Source: Opitutaceae bacterium
GTDB lineage: Bacteria > Verrucomicrobiota > Verrucomicrobiia > Opitutales > Opitutaceae
DNA length: 64,000 nt
Reading direction: 5' to 3'
NCBI GenBank assembly: GCA_018402455.1
Contig: JAGYIG010000011.1
Location: 27,832-91,831, forward strand
Shown here piece after piece: positions 1-8,583 of this stretch; within the stretch, counting starts at the first letter, position 1, and each line of letters opens with the position of its first letter. Under the pieces are notes generated by a model that saw nothing but the letters and a program-made list of their open reading frames with translations, made no database searches and had not been told where the DNA came from. Both the position numbers and the translations under genes were made by a program.

Positions 1-494
1 GACGGCCGGTGGTGAACGTGATTGTCGGAGGCATAACACTCCGCGATGTCCACGCCCCAAGTCTGCGCGGCGGCGGTCACCAGCATCGCTTTGGCGGTGG
101 CACCCAAACGGCGAAATTCCATGAAATGGGCCGGGGTGGCGCCGGAGCCGCCCGCGACCTGACGCTTATAGTTACCATCCAGTCCCGCCTGCTCGACGGT
201 CACTGAATGCCAGTCCACTTCGAGTTCTTCGGCAATGAGCATGGGCAGGGCGGTTTTGATACCCTGACCGCATTCCGGGTTCTGGGAAATGATGGTGACG
301 GCTCCATCAGGACGGATGCGCAGGTGAAAGTTGGGGGCAAAATCTCCCTCTTCCGGGGCGGGAAAGGCGGGATTGATTTCGGCGGCCTGCGCTTTGCTGC
401 AAAGCATGATGCCGAGGGTGAGGCCGGAGGTGGCCAGACCGGTCGTCCGGATGAAGCTGCGGCGGCTGACGGGGGGGAGGGAAAGGTTTTTCAT
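1..494 (-). CDS. Molybdenum hydroxylase large subunit (xanthine dehydrogenase / IorB type), N-terminal part only
   Basis: The gene starts at an ATG at 494 and runs off the left window edge, leaving 164 residues. The N-terminus has a twin-arginine signal (SRRSFIR) followed by a hydrophobic stretch ending near KAQAAE, so export of a folded cofactor-bearing enzyme by Tat is likely. The region after it (FHLRIRPDGAVTIISQNPEC, then GQGIKTALPMLIAEEL) is typical of the start of the molybdopterin-binding subunit of aldehyde oxidase/isoquinoline oxidoreductase-type enzymes. The preceding gene on the same strand encodes the matching two-[2Fe-2S] small subunit 14 bases upstream, so they form an operon. 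Substrate cannot be told from this fragment. Confidence 0.85.
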   Translation of the reverse strand, partial: MKNLSLPPVSRRSFIRTTGLATSGLTLGIMLCSKAQAAEINPAFPAPEEGDFAPNFHLRIRPDGAVTIISQNPECGQGIKTALPMLIAEELEVDWHSVTVEQAGLDGNYKRQVAGGSGATPAHFMEFRRLGATAKAMLVTAAAQTWGVDIAECYASDNHVHHRP

Positions 495-508
495 GTGGGC
501 GCTCCGGT

Positions 509-976
509 TCAGGCGTTGGCGGTTTTCTCGGCGGCGAGGTGCACGGCTTTACGAATCCGCACGTAGGTTCCGCAGCGGCACAGGTTGCCCGCTAGGGCGG
601 CGTCAATCTGGTCGTCCGAAGGTCGAGGGGTTTTGGCCAACAACGCGGCGGCGCTCATCATCTGACCGGACTGGCAGTAACCGCACTGCGGCACATCCAC
701 CTCGTGCCATGCCTGCTGCAAGGCACTGGCTCCGGCCGGGTCGAGCCCCTCCACGGTGGTGACCGCTCGGGCGCCGAGGGTGGAAACGGGGAGTTGGCAG
801 GACCGCACCGCCTCACCGTTGACGAGCACCGTGCAGGCCCCGCAGAGCCCGAGGCCGCATCCGTATTTGGTGCCGACGAGATTGAGGTGGTCGCGGAGCA
901 CCCAGAGGAGCGGGGTGTCGGCAGCGACGTCTACTTGCTGAGTGGAACCGTTTATTTTGAGGGTGTAAGCAGGCAT
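509..976 (-). CDS. (2Fe-2S)-binding small subunit of a molybdenum hydroxylase
   Basis: This 155-residue protein is the electron-transfer subunit of a xanthine dehydrogenase/IorA-type enzyme. The plant-ferredoxin-like cluster is held by Cys40, Cys45, Cys48 and Cys60 ([19 protein letters not shown], then SCQLP). The C-terminal helical domain carries the second cluster motif [10 protein letters not shown] near residues 99-108 and NLCRCGTY near 130. Length is normal for the two-subunit (IorA/IorB-like) group, which lacks a separate FAD subunit. No FAD subunit is seen nearby. The large subunit follows 14 bases downstream. XdhC and a MobA-like transferase near 26-27.7 kb could mature the cofactor of this enzyme; that link is inference. 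Confidence 0.93.
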   Translation of the reverse strand: MPAYTLKINGSTQQVDVAADTPLLWVLRDHLNLVGTKYGCGLGLCGACTVLVNGEAVRSCQLPVSTLGARAVTTVEGLDPAGASALQQAWHEVDVPQCGYCQSGQMMSAAALLAKTPRPSDDQIDAALAGNLCRCGTYVRIRKAVHLAAEKTANA

Positions 977-1003
977 GGGGATCGGGGGGGGAGGGGGCGT
1001 AAA

Positions 1004-1537
1004 TCAGGAGGCGGTCCGGGATTTAACCCAGGCGAGGACGGCCGCTTCGTCGTCCATGTTTCGCCAAACGAGGTTTAGAAACTCGGCGGGCATGATGTGG
1101 TGGCGGCGAAAAAAGGCCCGGTCGCCGCCGCAGCTGAACATCATGCTGGGAGGAAGTTCCCCCCGTAACTTGGCTCGGGTCTTAGGCAAAATACGGGGCA
1201 ACCAGCTGATGCCCTCGATCTCCTCGGCCTTTCCCGGCCACGTGTCAGGATCTGCGACGACCGTTGAGGCCACGCCGTTTTGGACGTTCAAAAAGTAGTC
1301 GCGCCGGATCGCCTCAATGGTGAGGGCATGGCCAAACCCGGGCTGGCCGTCACCAACGTCGTCTTCGGCGTAGTCGTAAAGGTGTTGCGGGCTGATCCCG
1401 TTTGCCTCCAGCCAGGCAGTCTCTTCCGCGGTAAAAAACGTGTCCGCACCTCGCTGACCCTCCTGATACAGTTGGTAACTCTTCTGGTAGAGGGTCTGAA
1501 ACGTGGCGGGAAAGTCGAAGTGAACCAAAGCCATCAC
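1004..1537 (-). CDS. DUF5069 family protein
   Basis: The 177-residue product has a C-terminal half that resembles DUF5069: WLPRILPKTRAKLRGELPPS, then a conserved patch around FFRRHHIMPAEFLNLV and a final AVLAWVKSR. The N-terminal third is not recognised. The family is uncharacterised and, as far as I know, common in Verrucomicrobiota. No signal peptide or membrane segment is visible, so it is probably cytoplasmic. It lies 27 bases upstream of the iron-sulfur subunit on the same strand and may be co-transcribed with the molybdenum hydroxylase. Two Met codons are adjacent at the start, so the true start could be one residue later. Confidence 0.7.
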   Translation of the reverse strand: MMALVHFDFPATFQTLYQKSYQLYQEGQRGADTFFTAEETAWLEANGISPQHLYDYAEDDVGDGQPGFGHALTIEAIRRDYFLNVQNGVASTVVADPDTWPGKAEEIEGISWLPRILPKTRAKLRGELPPSMMFSCGGDRAFFRRHHIMPAEFLNLVWRNMDDEAAVLAWVKSRTAS

Positions 1538-1985
1538 GCGGACGGTAGCCGGTCTCTTTCGGGAAGCAAAGCCGGGATTGTGATAATTTGGGAAAACGAG
1601 GAGGGCACTCGCCGTATCACGCTACACGCCCCACGCGGGATTTCGTGCGCTGGAAGACTCGTGCAACGAGCGCTTGAACTCGTTTAGTTTCCGGCGCGTC
1701 GGATCGGGTGGGTCGACCCGGTTATCCCGCCAACGGGCTTTCCGCGGGGCCCCAAACCCCGTTGCCTGCTCCCCATGAGCCGGCCGACGGTTGAACGGCT
1801 CAACACCTGTGGAAAGCAGTGAAAAGTCCGTCAAAGGGCAGCGTGGTCCGGCAGGGGGAGCGTTTTTATCGTGCGAATCGCGCTGGATGCCTGACACTTA
1901 TCCCGCTTGATTTCGCTTTTCCCGGAAACCGTTGGCTCTCTTTAAGCGGCTCTTCGTTCCCACGTTTCAGTTTTTCCCTCCCACG
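1538..1985. other. Intergenic region between divergent genes, no gene recognised
   Basis: This 448-base stretch separates the leftward DUF5069 gene from the rightward ExeA-like gene, so promoters for both should lie here. A 91-codon leftward frame (1622-1897) has no recognisable domain and looks like a chance GC-rich frame. A G/C-rich inverted segment occurs around 1744-1770 (GCGGGGCCCC then CCCCGTTGCC) but has no T-run. I see nothing else. Confidence 0.5.
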
Positions 1986-2801
1986 ATGTATCAAAGTTAC
2001 TACGGCCTAGAAGAAATGCCGTTTAACATCACCCCGGATCCCAAGTTCCTCTACTTGAGTCCCACCCACCAAGAGGCGCTCCAGCACCTTCTCTACGGAT
2101 TGCAGGAGCGAAAAGGTTTTATCGTGTTGGTCGGGGAAGTGGGCTGTGGCAAAACCACGTTGTGCCGGCGATTGCTCAACGAGATCGAAGGTTCGCACTG
2201 GGATACCGCGCTCATTTTGAACCCACGCATCAGCGAAATTGAGATGCTCAAAGCCATCCTCCAAGAGCTGGGAGAAAAGCCGTTGGCGGGAGGGTTGCAT
2301 GCGCTGATTGCTCAGATGCAGGAGGTGCTGATTCACCGGATCACTCAGGGGCGCGAAATTGTGCTGATCATCGACGAGGCCCAGAATCTATCGTTTGAGG
2401 TGCTGGAGCAGATCCGACTGATCTCGAACCTCGAGACCGATAAACAAAAGCTGCTGCAGATCATTCTGATGGGTCAGCCGGAATTGAAGGACATCCTCGC
2501 CTTGCCGGAACTGCGGCAACTGCGCCAACGCATCCTCGTGCACTACGAACTCAATCCCCTGACCAAGGGGGATGTCGCCCACTACATTCGGCACCGCCTC
2601 TCCTTGGCGGGCAGTCAGGGCCGACCGAGTTTCACCGAGTGGGCTTCTCGCAAGATCCACCGGTATTCGCAGGGCATTCCGCGTATCATCAACAACGTCT
2701 GTGACAAGGCGCTCCTCGCCGCTTACATCCGCGATGCGGACGAGGTGAACTACTGGGATGTAAGGCGAGCGATCAGGGATGTTAAGAAACTGACTTTCTA
2801 G
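1986..2801 (+). CDS. ExeA/GspA-like AAA ATPase
   Basis: The 271-residue protein starts MYQSYYGLEEMPFNITPDP, the standard opening of the ExeA/GspA and MSHA MshM family. I therefore use the ATG at 1986 rather than the upstream in-frame ATG at 1932. Walker A is GEVGCGKTT at residues 50-58 and Walker B is VLIIDEAQNL near residue 125. The C-terminal winged region (GIPRIINNVCDKALLAAY) is also typical. In Aeromonas ExeA works with ExeB to place the type II secretin through peptidoglycan. Here the next gene is GspB-like, supporting an A/B pair, but no secretin gene is in the window. There is no peptidoglycan-binding extension, so it is the short form. Confidence 0.88.
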   Translation: MYQSYYGLEEMPFNITPDPKFLYLSPTHQEALQHLLYGLQERKGFIVLVGEVGCGKTTLCRRLLNEIEGSHWDTALILNPRISEIEMLKAILQELGEKPLAGGLHALIAQMQEVLIHRITQGREIVLIIDEAQNLSFEVLEQIRLISNLETDKQKLLQIILMGQPELKDILALPELRQLRQRILVHYELNPLTKGDVAHYIRHRLSLAGSQGRPSFTEWASRKIHRYSQGIPRIINNVCDKALLAAYIRDADEVNYWDVRRAIRDVKKLTF

Positions 2802-2911
2802 GCCCGAAGTGCCGTCGAGATTGCTGGAACCTGAAAAACTTGGAACCAAAACGACGCAATGTAACCAACCGAAACCGCCTGATATGAACGCCGAAACCAG
2901 AACCCATCGTC

Positions 2912-3154
2912 ATGAGTAGACTGAGTGATGAACTCAGGCCCCGGACCATGGAAGGTGCTTCTGAAGTGATCGGATTTTATCCCCACTCGTGGAAGGAAGA
3001 GGAGGAGGGGAGGCTTTCGCCTGACCCGCAGGCGCATTTACAGATGGAGTCAGACGAACCGATCCTCATGATCATCCGCCCCTCAGGCCAAACCCGACGG
3101 AGAAAGACTGACTCATTTCGGCGTTTCCGTTTTCAGCATTTTAAAACACCGTGA
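2912..3154 (+). CDS. Possible small ORF ahead of the GspB-like gene
   Basis: An 80-codon frame begins with ATG at 2912 and its TGA overlaps the GTG start of the next gene (GTGA at 3151-3154), an arrangement that allows translational coupling. The predicted product is acidic in the middle (KEEEEGRLSPDP) and basic at the end (TRRRKTDSFRRFRFQHF), with no signal peptide, membrane segment or known domain. The 349-base gap between the ExeA-like and GspB-like genes otherwise holds nothing I recognise. It may be only a chance frame in a leader region. Confidence 0.25.
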   Translation: MSRLSDELRPRTMEGASEVIGFYPHSWKEEEEGRLSPDPQAHLQMESDEPILMIIRPSGQTRRRKTDSFRRFRFQHFKTP

Positions 3155-4284
3155 GTCTTATCAACGAAGCCCTGAAAAAGGCGCAAAAGCAGCGGGAGGC
3201 CGAGGCCGCGGCCAAGAGCGGCAGGATTCCAGCGCCCGGAACAGGAGCGCCGACGCCTCCACCTCCGCCCCCGCGTCCTCCGGTCGCCCCGCCCGCGGCT
3301 GCTCCCGACCCCGAACCTGATCCTGAGCGCTCGGCCCGGGTCGCCTATTCCGGACCCGCGGCATCGGGCCCCAAGGGCTCCAGGGGCAAGCTACTGATCG
3401 TCGCGGCGGCGGGCTTGATCGTCGCGGCGGGGGGATGGTGGGTCCTTTCCCGCGACGAGCAAGGGGGGGCGGGAGCGGAGCCGTCAGCCGAGGTGGTTGC
3501 CGCCGCTCAAACTCCGGACCTTGGCCACCGTTCAAGCCCTCCCGTGACTTCGGAGGCCGTCGCACCGCAGCCGACTGAACCCCGGCTTGATCCAATCGCG
3601 GGAACCGCCTCATCGGCCCCATCCGCCAAACCGGTACCGGCCAGCCCGGCCCCCATCGAAGCGGCTGACCCCGAACCTGGCCTGAACGCGGAGCCGATTG
3701 TTCGATTTAGGCCCGCGGCGAACGAGGCTGCTGTGACTCCGACAGGGGCTGTTGTTACTCCCGTCCCCGCGGCGGAGGTCCCGGCTCAATCGCAGCCCGA
3801 AACCACAGAGGTCCCGCAGCAAGCGGCACCGATACCGGTCATCTCTCCGCCCTCAACCGAGCGGCCCAAAATGAGCCCGGCCGACCCGTCGGCAGCCTCG
3901 CCTCGTGCGGACCCGCCAGTGACCTCGGTTGCACCAGCGGAACTCGTGGCGACGAGACCTGTGGAAGGGGCTCCGTCGGCCCCGACCCCTGCGCCGACGC
4001 GCACTAGGCAGGTGGAGATTCTGCCGGAGAGCCGCCTTGCGGAGTCCCTTTCGTCCCCGGGCTCTAGCCGGGGTCCTAATCCGGCCGTGCTCACCTTCTT
4101 GGAGAATGCACGGGTGACGGGAGTCCGACCCTCGCCGACCGATCCCAAGGTGCTGATGAACAATCGGGTCTACCGTCTCAATGATGTGGTCGATGGTGCG
4201 CTACAGCTTCGCGTCACCGTGATCGAATCTCGCCAATTGCAATTCACCGACACGGCTGGCTTCGTTTATACCAAGGGGTTCTGA
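3151..4284 (+). CDS. GspB-like type II secretion/pilus accessory protein
   Basis: The 377-residue product starts with GTG (MSLINEALKKAQKQREAEA), the conserved cytoplasmic helix of GspB-like proteins. A Pro-rich segment (30-60) follows, then one membrane span at about 81-99, then a long Pro/Ala/Glu-rich periplasmic linker of over 200 residues. The C-terminal 65 residues (VTGVRPSPTDPKVLMNNRVY and onward) match the GspB C-terminal domain. Partnering with the ExeA-like ATPase just upstream is the expected role. The very long low-complexity linker could span the periplasm and peptidoglycan. Secretion substrates are unknown. Confidence 0.78.
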   Translation: MSLINEALKKAQKQREAEAAAKSGRIPAPGTGAPTPPPPPPRPPVAPPAAAPDPEPDPERSARVAYSGPAASGPKGSRGKLLIVAAAGLIVAAGGWWVLSRDEQGGAGAEPSAEVVAAAQTPDLGHRSSPPVTSEAVAPQPTEPRLDPIAGTASSAPSAKPVPASPAPIEAADPEPGLNAEPIVRFRPAANEAAVTPTGAVVTPVPAAEVPAQSQPETTEVPQQAAPIPVISPPSTERPKMSPADPSAASPRADPPVTSVAPAELVATRPVEGAPSAPTPAPTRTRQVEILPESRLAESLSSPGSSRGPNPAVLTFLENARVTGVRPSPTDPKVLMNNRVYRLNDVVDGALQLRVTVIESRQLQFTDTAGFVYTKGF

Positions 4285-4353
4285 TCCGCGGCGGAAACGG
4301 AGGAGAATTCAGGTCAGGGAACCAGAAATCTTCCCTCCCGGGAAGTGGGGGAG

Positions 4354-4394
4354 GTAGGGGCGGCGCTTGACGCCGCCCGCTGCGGTGGAGTGGG
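4354..4394 (+). repeat. Half copy of the GTAGGGGC palindromic repeat
   Basis: About 40 bases starting GTAGGGGCGGCGCTTGACGC match the left half of the three repeats at 16264-16538 almost exactly, up to GCGGTGGAGTGG. The right half with the GCCCCTAC end is missing here. It lies between the GspB-like gene and the convergent oppA-like gene. The inner part CGGCGCTTGACGCCG can fold into a small hairpin. Confidence 0.75.
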
Positions 4395-4463
4395 CCGGAC
4401 CGCTGACCGTCTACCACCGGTCCACCAAGCAGGTCGACCGGTTTGCGGAAAATGCGTCCGCAC

Positions 4464-6089
4464 CTATTCGGTGGCGTTCTCGGGCGCCACCTTCAGGTCG
4501 ACATACTTCCACGGGAAGTTGTCGAGGGGCGTGATTTTGTAGTGGAGCACGTCGGGGCTGATCAGCTTCGAGTTGGTGTAGTGGTAGATCGGCATGACGG
4601 GCATTTCGTCGATCAGGATTTTTTCCATCTGGTTGTAGACGGCGAAGCGCTGTTCGTCTGTCGGGGAGTTGAGCGCGTCCTGCAGGAGCTGATCAAATTC
4701 CGCGCTGCCCCAGCCGGTGTCATTGTTGCCGCCACCCGTCTTCCACATGTCGAGAAAGACGTGGGGGTCCACGTAGTCCGCGATCCACCCCGCGCGCATG
4801 ATTTGGTAGTCCATGTTGTCCTGCGCATCGAGGTAGACCTTCCATTCCTGATTGTAGAGACCGATGCTCACCCCCAGATTCTCCCGCCACATCTGTTGAA
4901 TGGCTTCGGCGATGGTGCGGTGTTTTTCAGAGGTGTTGTAGAGCAGCTCGGTCGGGGGAAACCCTTCGCCGTTGGGGTAGCCGGCTTCGGCCAGCAATCG
5001 CCGGGCCTCGGCGACATCCATTTTAAAGCGGTGCCTGCTTTCATAGGTCAGGATGTCGGGCGGCACGATCTGGTAGGCGGGCGTTTCAAAAGCGAGGGTG
5101 ACTTTTTCCACCAAGGCCGTGCGATCAATGGCGAAGGCAAGGGCCTTGCGCACGCGAACATCATCAAACGGGGGGCGGGTGGTATTGAAGCGGTAGTAAT
5201 AGACCCCGGTGTAGGGCATGATCGAAATGCTCTCGGGCTGCTCCTCCAGGTAGGTCCTGATTTTGGAAAGCGGCACTTCGTTGGTGATGTGAAGCTGGCC
5301 GGTGCGGAACATCCGCTCCTCCGTGTCGATGCTTTCAATGGGATAGAAATGGATTTCGTCCAACCTGACGTTGGCGGCGTCCCAATAGGTGGGGGAGCGC
5401 TCCGCGATAATCTTCCGGTTGGGCTGCCAGGATTTGAGCTTGAACGCGCCGTTGCCGACAAAATTTTCCGGGCGGGTCCAGGCCGTGCCCTTGCGCTGCA
5501 GTCCACCGAATTGGTCGATCACTTTCACGGGCAAGGGATACCATGCGTAGTGATTCATCGCATGGAGCAGGAAGGGGGTGCGCTGGCGCAGGGTCAGCTC
5601 GAGGGTGTGGTCATCCAGCGCCTGAAAGCCGGTCTCGGAAAAGTCATCAATCTTGCCCATCAGGTAATCTTCGGCTCCGACCACATGAAACAGCATGTAA
5701 GAATATTCGGCGGCAATGCTCGGGGTGAGCATGCGTTGGTAGGTGCGAACAAAATCGTGGGCGGTGAGCGGATCGCCGTTGGACCACTTGGCGGCGGGAT
5801 TCAGATGGAAGGTGTAGACCAAGCCATCGTCGGAAATGTCCCAGGTCTGGGCGACCCCTGGAACGATGTTGAGATCGGGGTCTTCGCTCACCAGGCCCTC
5901 GGCGAACGCCTTCAGCAGGTGATGCTCGACGACTCCGGTGACAGCGTGGGCGTCCAGGTCCTGGGGTTCGGCCCCGTTGCCGAAGTGCAGGATCTTGAGT
6001 CCGCTCTCGTCCTCCCGGGACGAGCCGCCGCAACCGGTCAGCAGGATAAGGGTGGCAGCCGTTAATAAAGCAGAGAATACAGAGCGCAT
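4464..6089 (-). CDS. Peptide ABC transporter substrate-binding lipoprotein (OppA-like), copy 1
   Basis: This 541-residue SBP_bac_5 protein binds oligopeptides in the periplasm. I chose the ATG at 6089 because it gives a clean lipoprotein signal: MRSVFSALLTAATLILLTGC, with the lipobox LTGC. Family marks include GLVYTFHLNPAAKWSNGDPL, TAHDFVRTYQRMLTPS, the ALAFAIDRTALVEKV segment and the C-terminal EMPVMPIYHY. It is homologous to the next gene upstream (6216-7862), with shared motifs throughout (RLLAEAGYPNGEG vs ALLAAAGFPEGAG). No OppBCDF permease genes are near, so it either shares a transporter encoded elsewhere or acts alone. Confidence 0.92.
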   Translation of the reverse strand: MRSVFSALLTAATLILLTGCGGSSREDESGLKILHFGNGAEPQDLDAHAVTGVVEHHLLKAFAEGLVSEDPDLNIVPGVAQTWDISDDGLVYTFHLNPAAKWSNGDPLTAHDFVRTYQRMLTPSIAAEYSYMLFHVVGAEDYLMGKIDDFSETGFQALDDHTLELTLRQRTPFLLHAMNHYAWYPLPVKVIDQFGGLQRKGTAWTRPENFVGNGAFKLKSWQPNRKIIAERSPTYWDAANVRLDEIHFYPIESIDTEERMFRTGQLHITNEVPLSKIRTYLEEQPESISIMPYTGVYYYRFNTTRPPFDDVRVRKALAFAIDRTALVEKVTLAFETPAYQIVPPDILTYESRHRFKMDVAEARRLLAEAGYPNGEGFPPTELLYNTSEKHRTIAEAIQQMWRENLGVSIGLYNQEWKVYLDAQDNMDYQIMRAGWIADYVDPHVFLDMWKTGGGNNDTGWGSAEFDQLLQDALNSPTDEQRFAVYNQMEKILIDEMPVMPIYHYTNSKLISPDVLHYKITPLDNFPWKYVDLKVAPENATE

Positions 6090-6215
6090 AGGGGCACGTT
6101 GATAAAAGAAGCCCGCCTGGCAACCTTCGGAGGCCACAAGTCAGACCGGTAACTGGGCGTTGTCTCCTGTTCGCCAAGACTGACGGGGTCTGCTCAACGA
6201 CGCCCTTCAGGGAGC

Positions 6216-7862
6216 TCACGGACCGGGTGGAGACTCCAGCCACACGTGTTTGTAGGGATGGTGATCGAGGAGGGTGGGGTGCCAACCGCGCACGGCGGGG
6301 TCGATGGCGAACACGTGCGTAAACGTGTAGAGGGGGATGATGGGCGCCTCGCGCAGGAGCATCTCCTCGGCTTGGCGCAGCACCGCGAATCGGGCGGCGG
6401 GATCCGTGGTCCGGTCCGCCTCAAACAACAGACGATCGTAGTCGGGGTTGGCCCAACCGGTGTAGTTGTTGCCGCTTTCGGATCGAAAAACATCGAGAAA
6501 GGAAGTGGGGTCGACGTAGTCGGCGATCCAAACCGAGCGAAGCATCTCGAACGCCCCGACGCGGCGGGATTCCAAGACGGTTTTGTTCTCCATGTTGTGC
6601 AGGGTGATCTGCAACCCGAGGTTTTCGCGCCACATCGCCTGCAGGGCCTCGGCGACCAAGCGATGATTTTCGGAGGTGTTAAAGAGCAATTCGATCGGAG
6701 GCGCGCCCGCGCCCTCCGGAAATCCGGCGGCTGCGAGGAGCGCCTGTCCCCGCGGCAGATCAAATTCAAGGCCGGCGGGCGGCTGATAGCCATTGGTGCC
6801 AGCCGGCGTCAGGGTGGCGGAGGCCAGCTGACTGTCGCGAAGCACGCGGGAAACGATTTTTTCTCGATCCAACGACAAACTCAGCGCCGCACGCACGCGC
6901 GGGTCCGACAGAAACGGCACGCGGGTGTTTAACCGAAAAAAATAGGTGCCCAAATACGGATCGATCCGCAGCAGTTCCGGATGGTCGCGGCGGTAGGCTT
7001 CGATTTTGGAGATGGGCAGGGCATCGGTGAGGTGGATTTGGCCCGAACGGAACGCCCGCTCCTCAGTGTCCACACCTTCGAACGGATGGAAATGGATGGC
7101 GTTCAACCGGACGATTGCGGCGTCCCAATAACTCGGATTCTTGGTCACCACAATGCGTTCCTGCTTGCGCCAGGATTCCAGCACAAAGGGACCATTGCTC
7201 ACCATCACGCCCGGGCGGGCCCAAGCGGTGCTGCGGGAATAGGGCGACCCCACGGCGCTGATTGATGGCAGGTGCACGGGATACCACATCCAATGCTGCA
7301 GGAGGGATAAAAAATAGGGTGCCGGATATTCCAGATCCACGCGCAGGGTGCGATCGTCCAAGGCCGTGGCCCCGACGGAATCGAAATCCTCGGTCGCTCC
7401 CTTATGGTAGGCTTCGGCCCCGCTTATCACATAGAGGAGATTGGCGTAGTCCGCCGCGAGCGAGGGGGTGAGCACCCGACGCCACGACGCCACAAAATCA
7501 TGGGCCGTGACCGGATCTCCATTTGACCACATGGCCTCAGCCCGCAGGTGGAACGTATAGGTGAGGCCGTCGGGGGAAACCTCCCACCGTTGGGCCACTC
7601 CCGGAACCGGACTGAGGTCCTGGGGATGTTCTCCCACCAACCCCTCGAAGAGGGCCGAGAGCACATTGTAGTCCGTGGTGCCCGTGGCGAGATGCGGATC
7701 CAGATCGGCGAGGCTGGGGCCCTGGCCGCGGTGAAGCGTTTGGGTGCGATTGCCCGACTCGACATTGGTCTCGCGGGGCGTGCACGCCGCCAACAGCAGC
7801 AGCCCGGCGCAGCCGACCGGTAGGATGCAGAGGCGTTGAATATTTCGGGAAAGAAATCTCAC
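6216..7862 (-). CDS. Peptide ABC transporter substrate-binding lipoprotein (OppA-like), copy 2
   Basis: A 548-residue paralogue of the downstream gene, with signal peptide and lipobox LLAAC near residue 27. The SBP_bac_5 fold is marked by SPDGLTYTFHLRAEAMWSNG, TAHDFVASWRRVLTPSLA, ALSLSLDREKIVSRV and APIIPLYTFTHVF. The two genes lie head to tail on the minus strand with a 126-base gap, which suggests duplication and possibly co-transcription with separate ligand ranges. No permease or ATPase gene adjoins them. Confidence 0.92.
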   Translation of the reverse strand: MRFLSRNIQRLCILPVGCAGLLLLAACTPRETNVESGNRTQTLHRGQGPSLADLDPHLATGTTDYNVLSALFEGLVGEHPQDLSPVPGVAQRWEVSPDGLTYTFHLRAEAMWSNGDPVTAHDFVASWRRVLTPSLAADYANLLYVISGAEAYHKGATEDFDSVGATALDDRTLRVDLEYPAPYFLSLLQHWMWYPVHLPSISAVGSPYSRSTAWARPGVMVSNGPFVLESWRKQERIVVTKNPSYWDAAIVRLNAIHFHPFEGVDTEERAFRSGQIHLTDALPISKIEAYRRDHPELLRIDPYLGTYFFRLNTRVPFLSDPRVRAALSLSLDREKIVSRVLRDSQLASATLTPAGTNGYQPPAGLEFDLPRGQALLAAAGFPEGAGAPPIELLFNTSENHRLVAEALQAMWRENLGLQITLHNMENKTVLESRRVGAFEMLRSVWIADYVDPTSFLDVFRSESGNNYTGWANPDYDRLLFEADRTTDPAARFAVLRQAEEMLLREAPIIPLYTFTHVFAIDPAVRGWHPTLLDHHPYKHVWLESPPGP

Positions 7863-8025
7863 GATTGGAGTTATGACTTTGAAGGGGCTCGGCGGTCGAG
7901 GGAATCAGGATTCAATCTAAGGCCGATGGGATCCACCGGCCGTGCGCCCGACTCGGGATCCCCGGAGCGCTCCACTCCTTGGGATGTATTTTCCCCGTCG
8001 ATGGCTCCCGAAAACAAGGGAGGGC

Positions 8026-8514
8026 TCACGAACGGGCAACCAGCAAGGCAACAGCGTGAGCGGCGATGGCCTCGCCTCGGCCTATGCTGCCGGCGCCTTC
8101 GTTGGTGGTGGCCTTGAGGCCCACTTGCGACCGGTCAATGCCGGTCGATGCGGCCAGGCGTGCTTTCATGGCCTCCAATTGCGGCATGATGGTGGGCTGT
8201 TCCGCAATGAGTGAGGCGTCAATATTGCCAATGGCCCACCCGCGGGCGGTCAGATCGGCTGCCACGCGCTGCAGCAGGATCTGCGAGTCGATCCCCTCGA
8301 AAGCGGCATCTGTATTCGGAAAATGATGACCGATATCCGGCAGCCCGGCGGCCCCGAGCAAGGCGTCGCAAATGGCGTGAGTAAGGACGTCGGCGTCGGA
8401 GTGACCGTCGAGTCCATACGGCACATCGAAGGTTACCCCCCCGAGCACCATCGGGCGATGCGGGACGATGCGATGGATGTCATATCCATGGCCGATGCGA
8501 AAGGGAGGAAGCAT
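8026..8514 (-). CDS. ispF: 2-C-methyl-D-erythritol 2,4-cyclodiphosphate synthase
   Basis: The 162-residue enzyme makes the cyclodiphosphate in the non-mevalonate isoprenoid pathway. The metal-binding Asp and His are seen in GHGYDIHRI at the N-terminus. The family signature GLDGHSDADVLTHAICDALL and PDIGHHFPNTD follow. The C-terminal KATTNEGAGSIGRGEAIAAH motif is intact. It lies 69 bases downstream of ispD on the same strand, the common ispDF order, so the two are probably one operon. Length is normal. Confidence 0.97.
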   Translation of the reverse strand: MLPPFRIGHGYDIHRIVPHRPMVLGGVTFDVPYGLDGHSDADVLTHAICDALLGAAGLPDIGHHFPNTDAAFEGIDSQILLQRVAADLTARGWAIGNIDASLIAEQPTIMPQLEAMKARLAASTGIDRSQVGLKATTNEGAGSIGRGEAIAAHAVALLVARS

Positions 8515-8583
8515 GGTCAGATACCTAGGAATCGTTGGAACGGCGAGGCCGGGCGAGTGGGGCAGGGGGGAGAATCCAAGAGC

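Noticed and set aside
1622..1897. 91-codon minus-strand ORF between DUF5069 and ExeA-like genes
   Set aside because: No domain, no plausible ribosome site, and a composition like a chance frame.
4443..6065. 540-codon plus-strand frame opposite the first oppA-like gene
   Set aside because: The minus-strand frame has a lipobox and clear SBP motifs; the plus-strand frame has none and is a codon-bias shadow.
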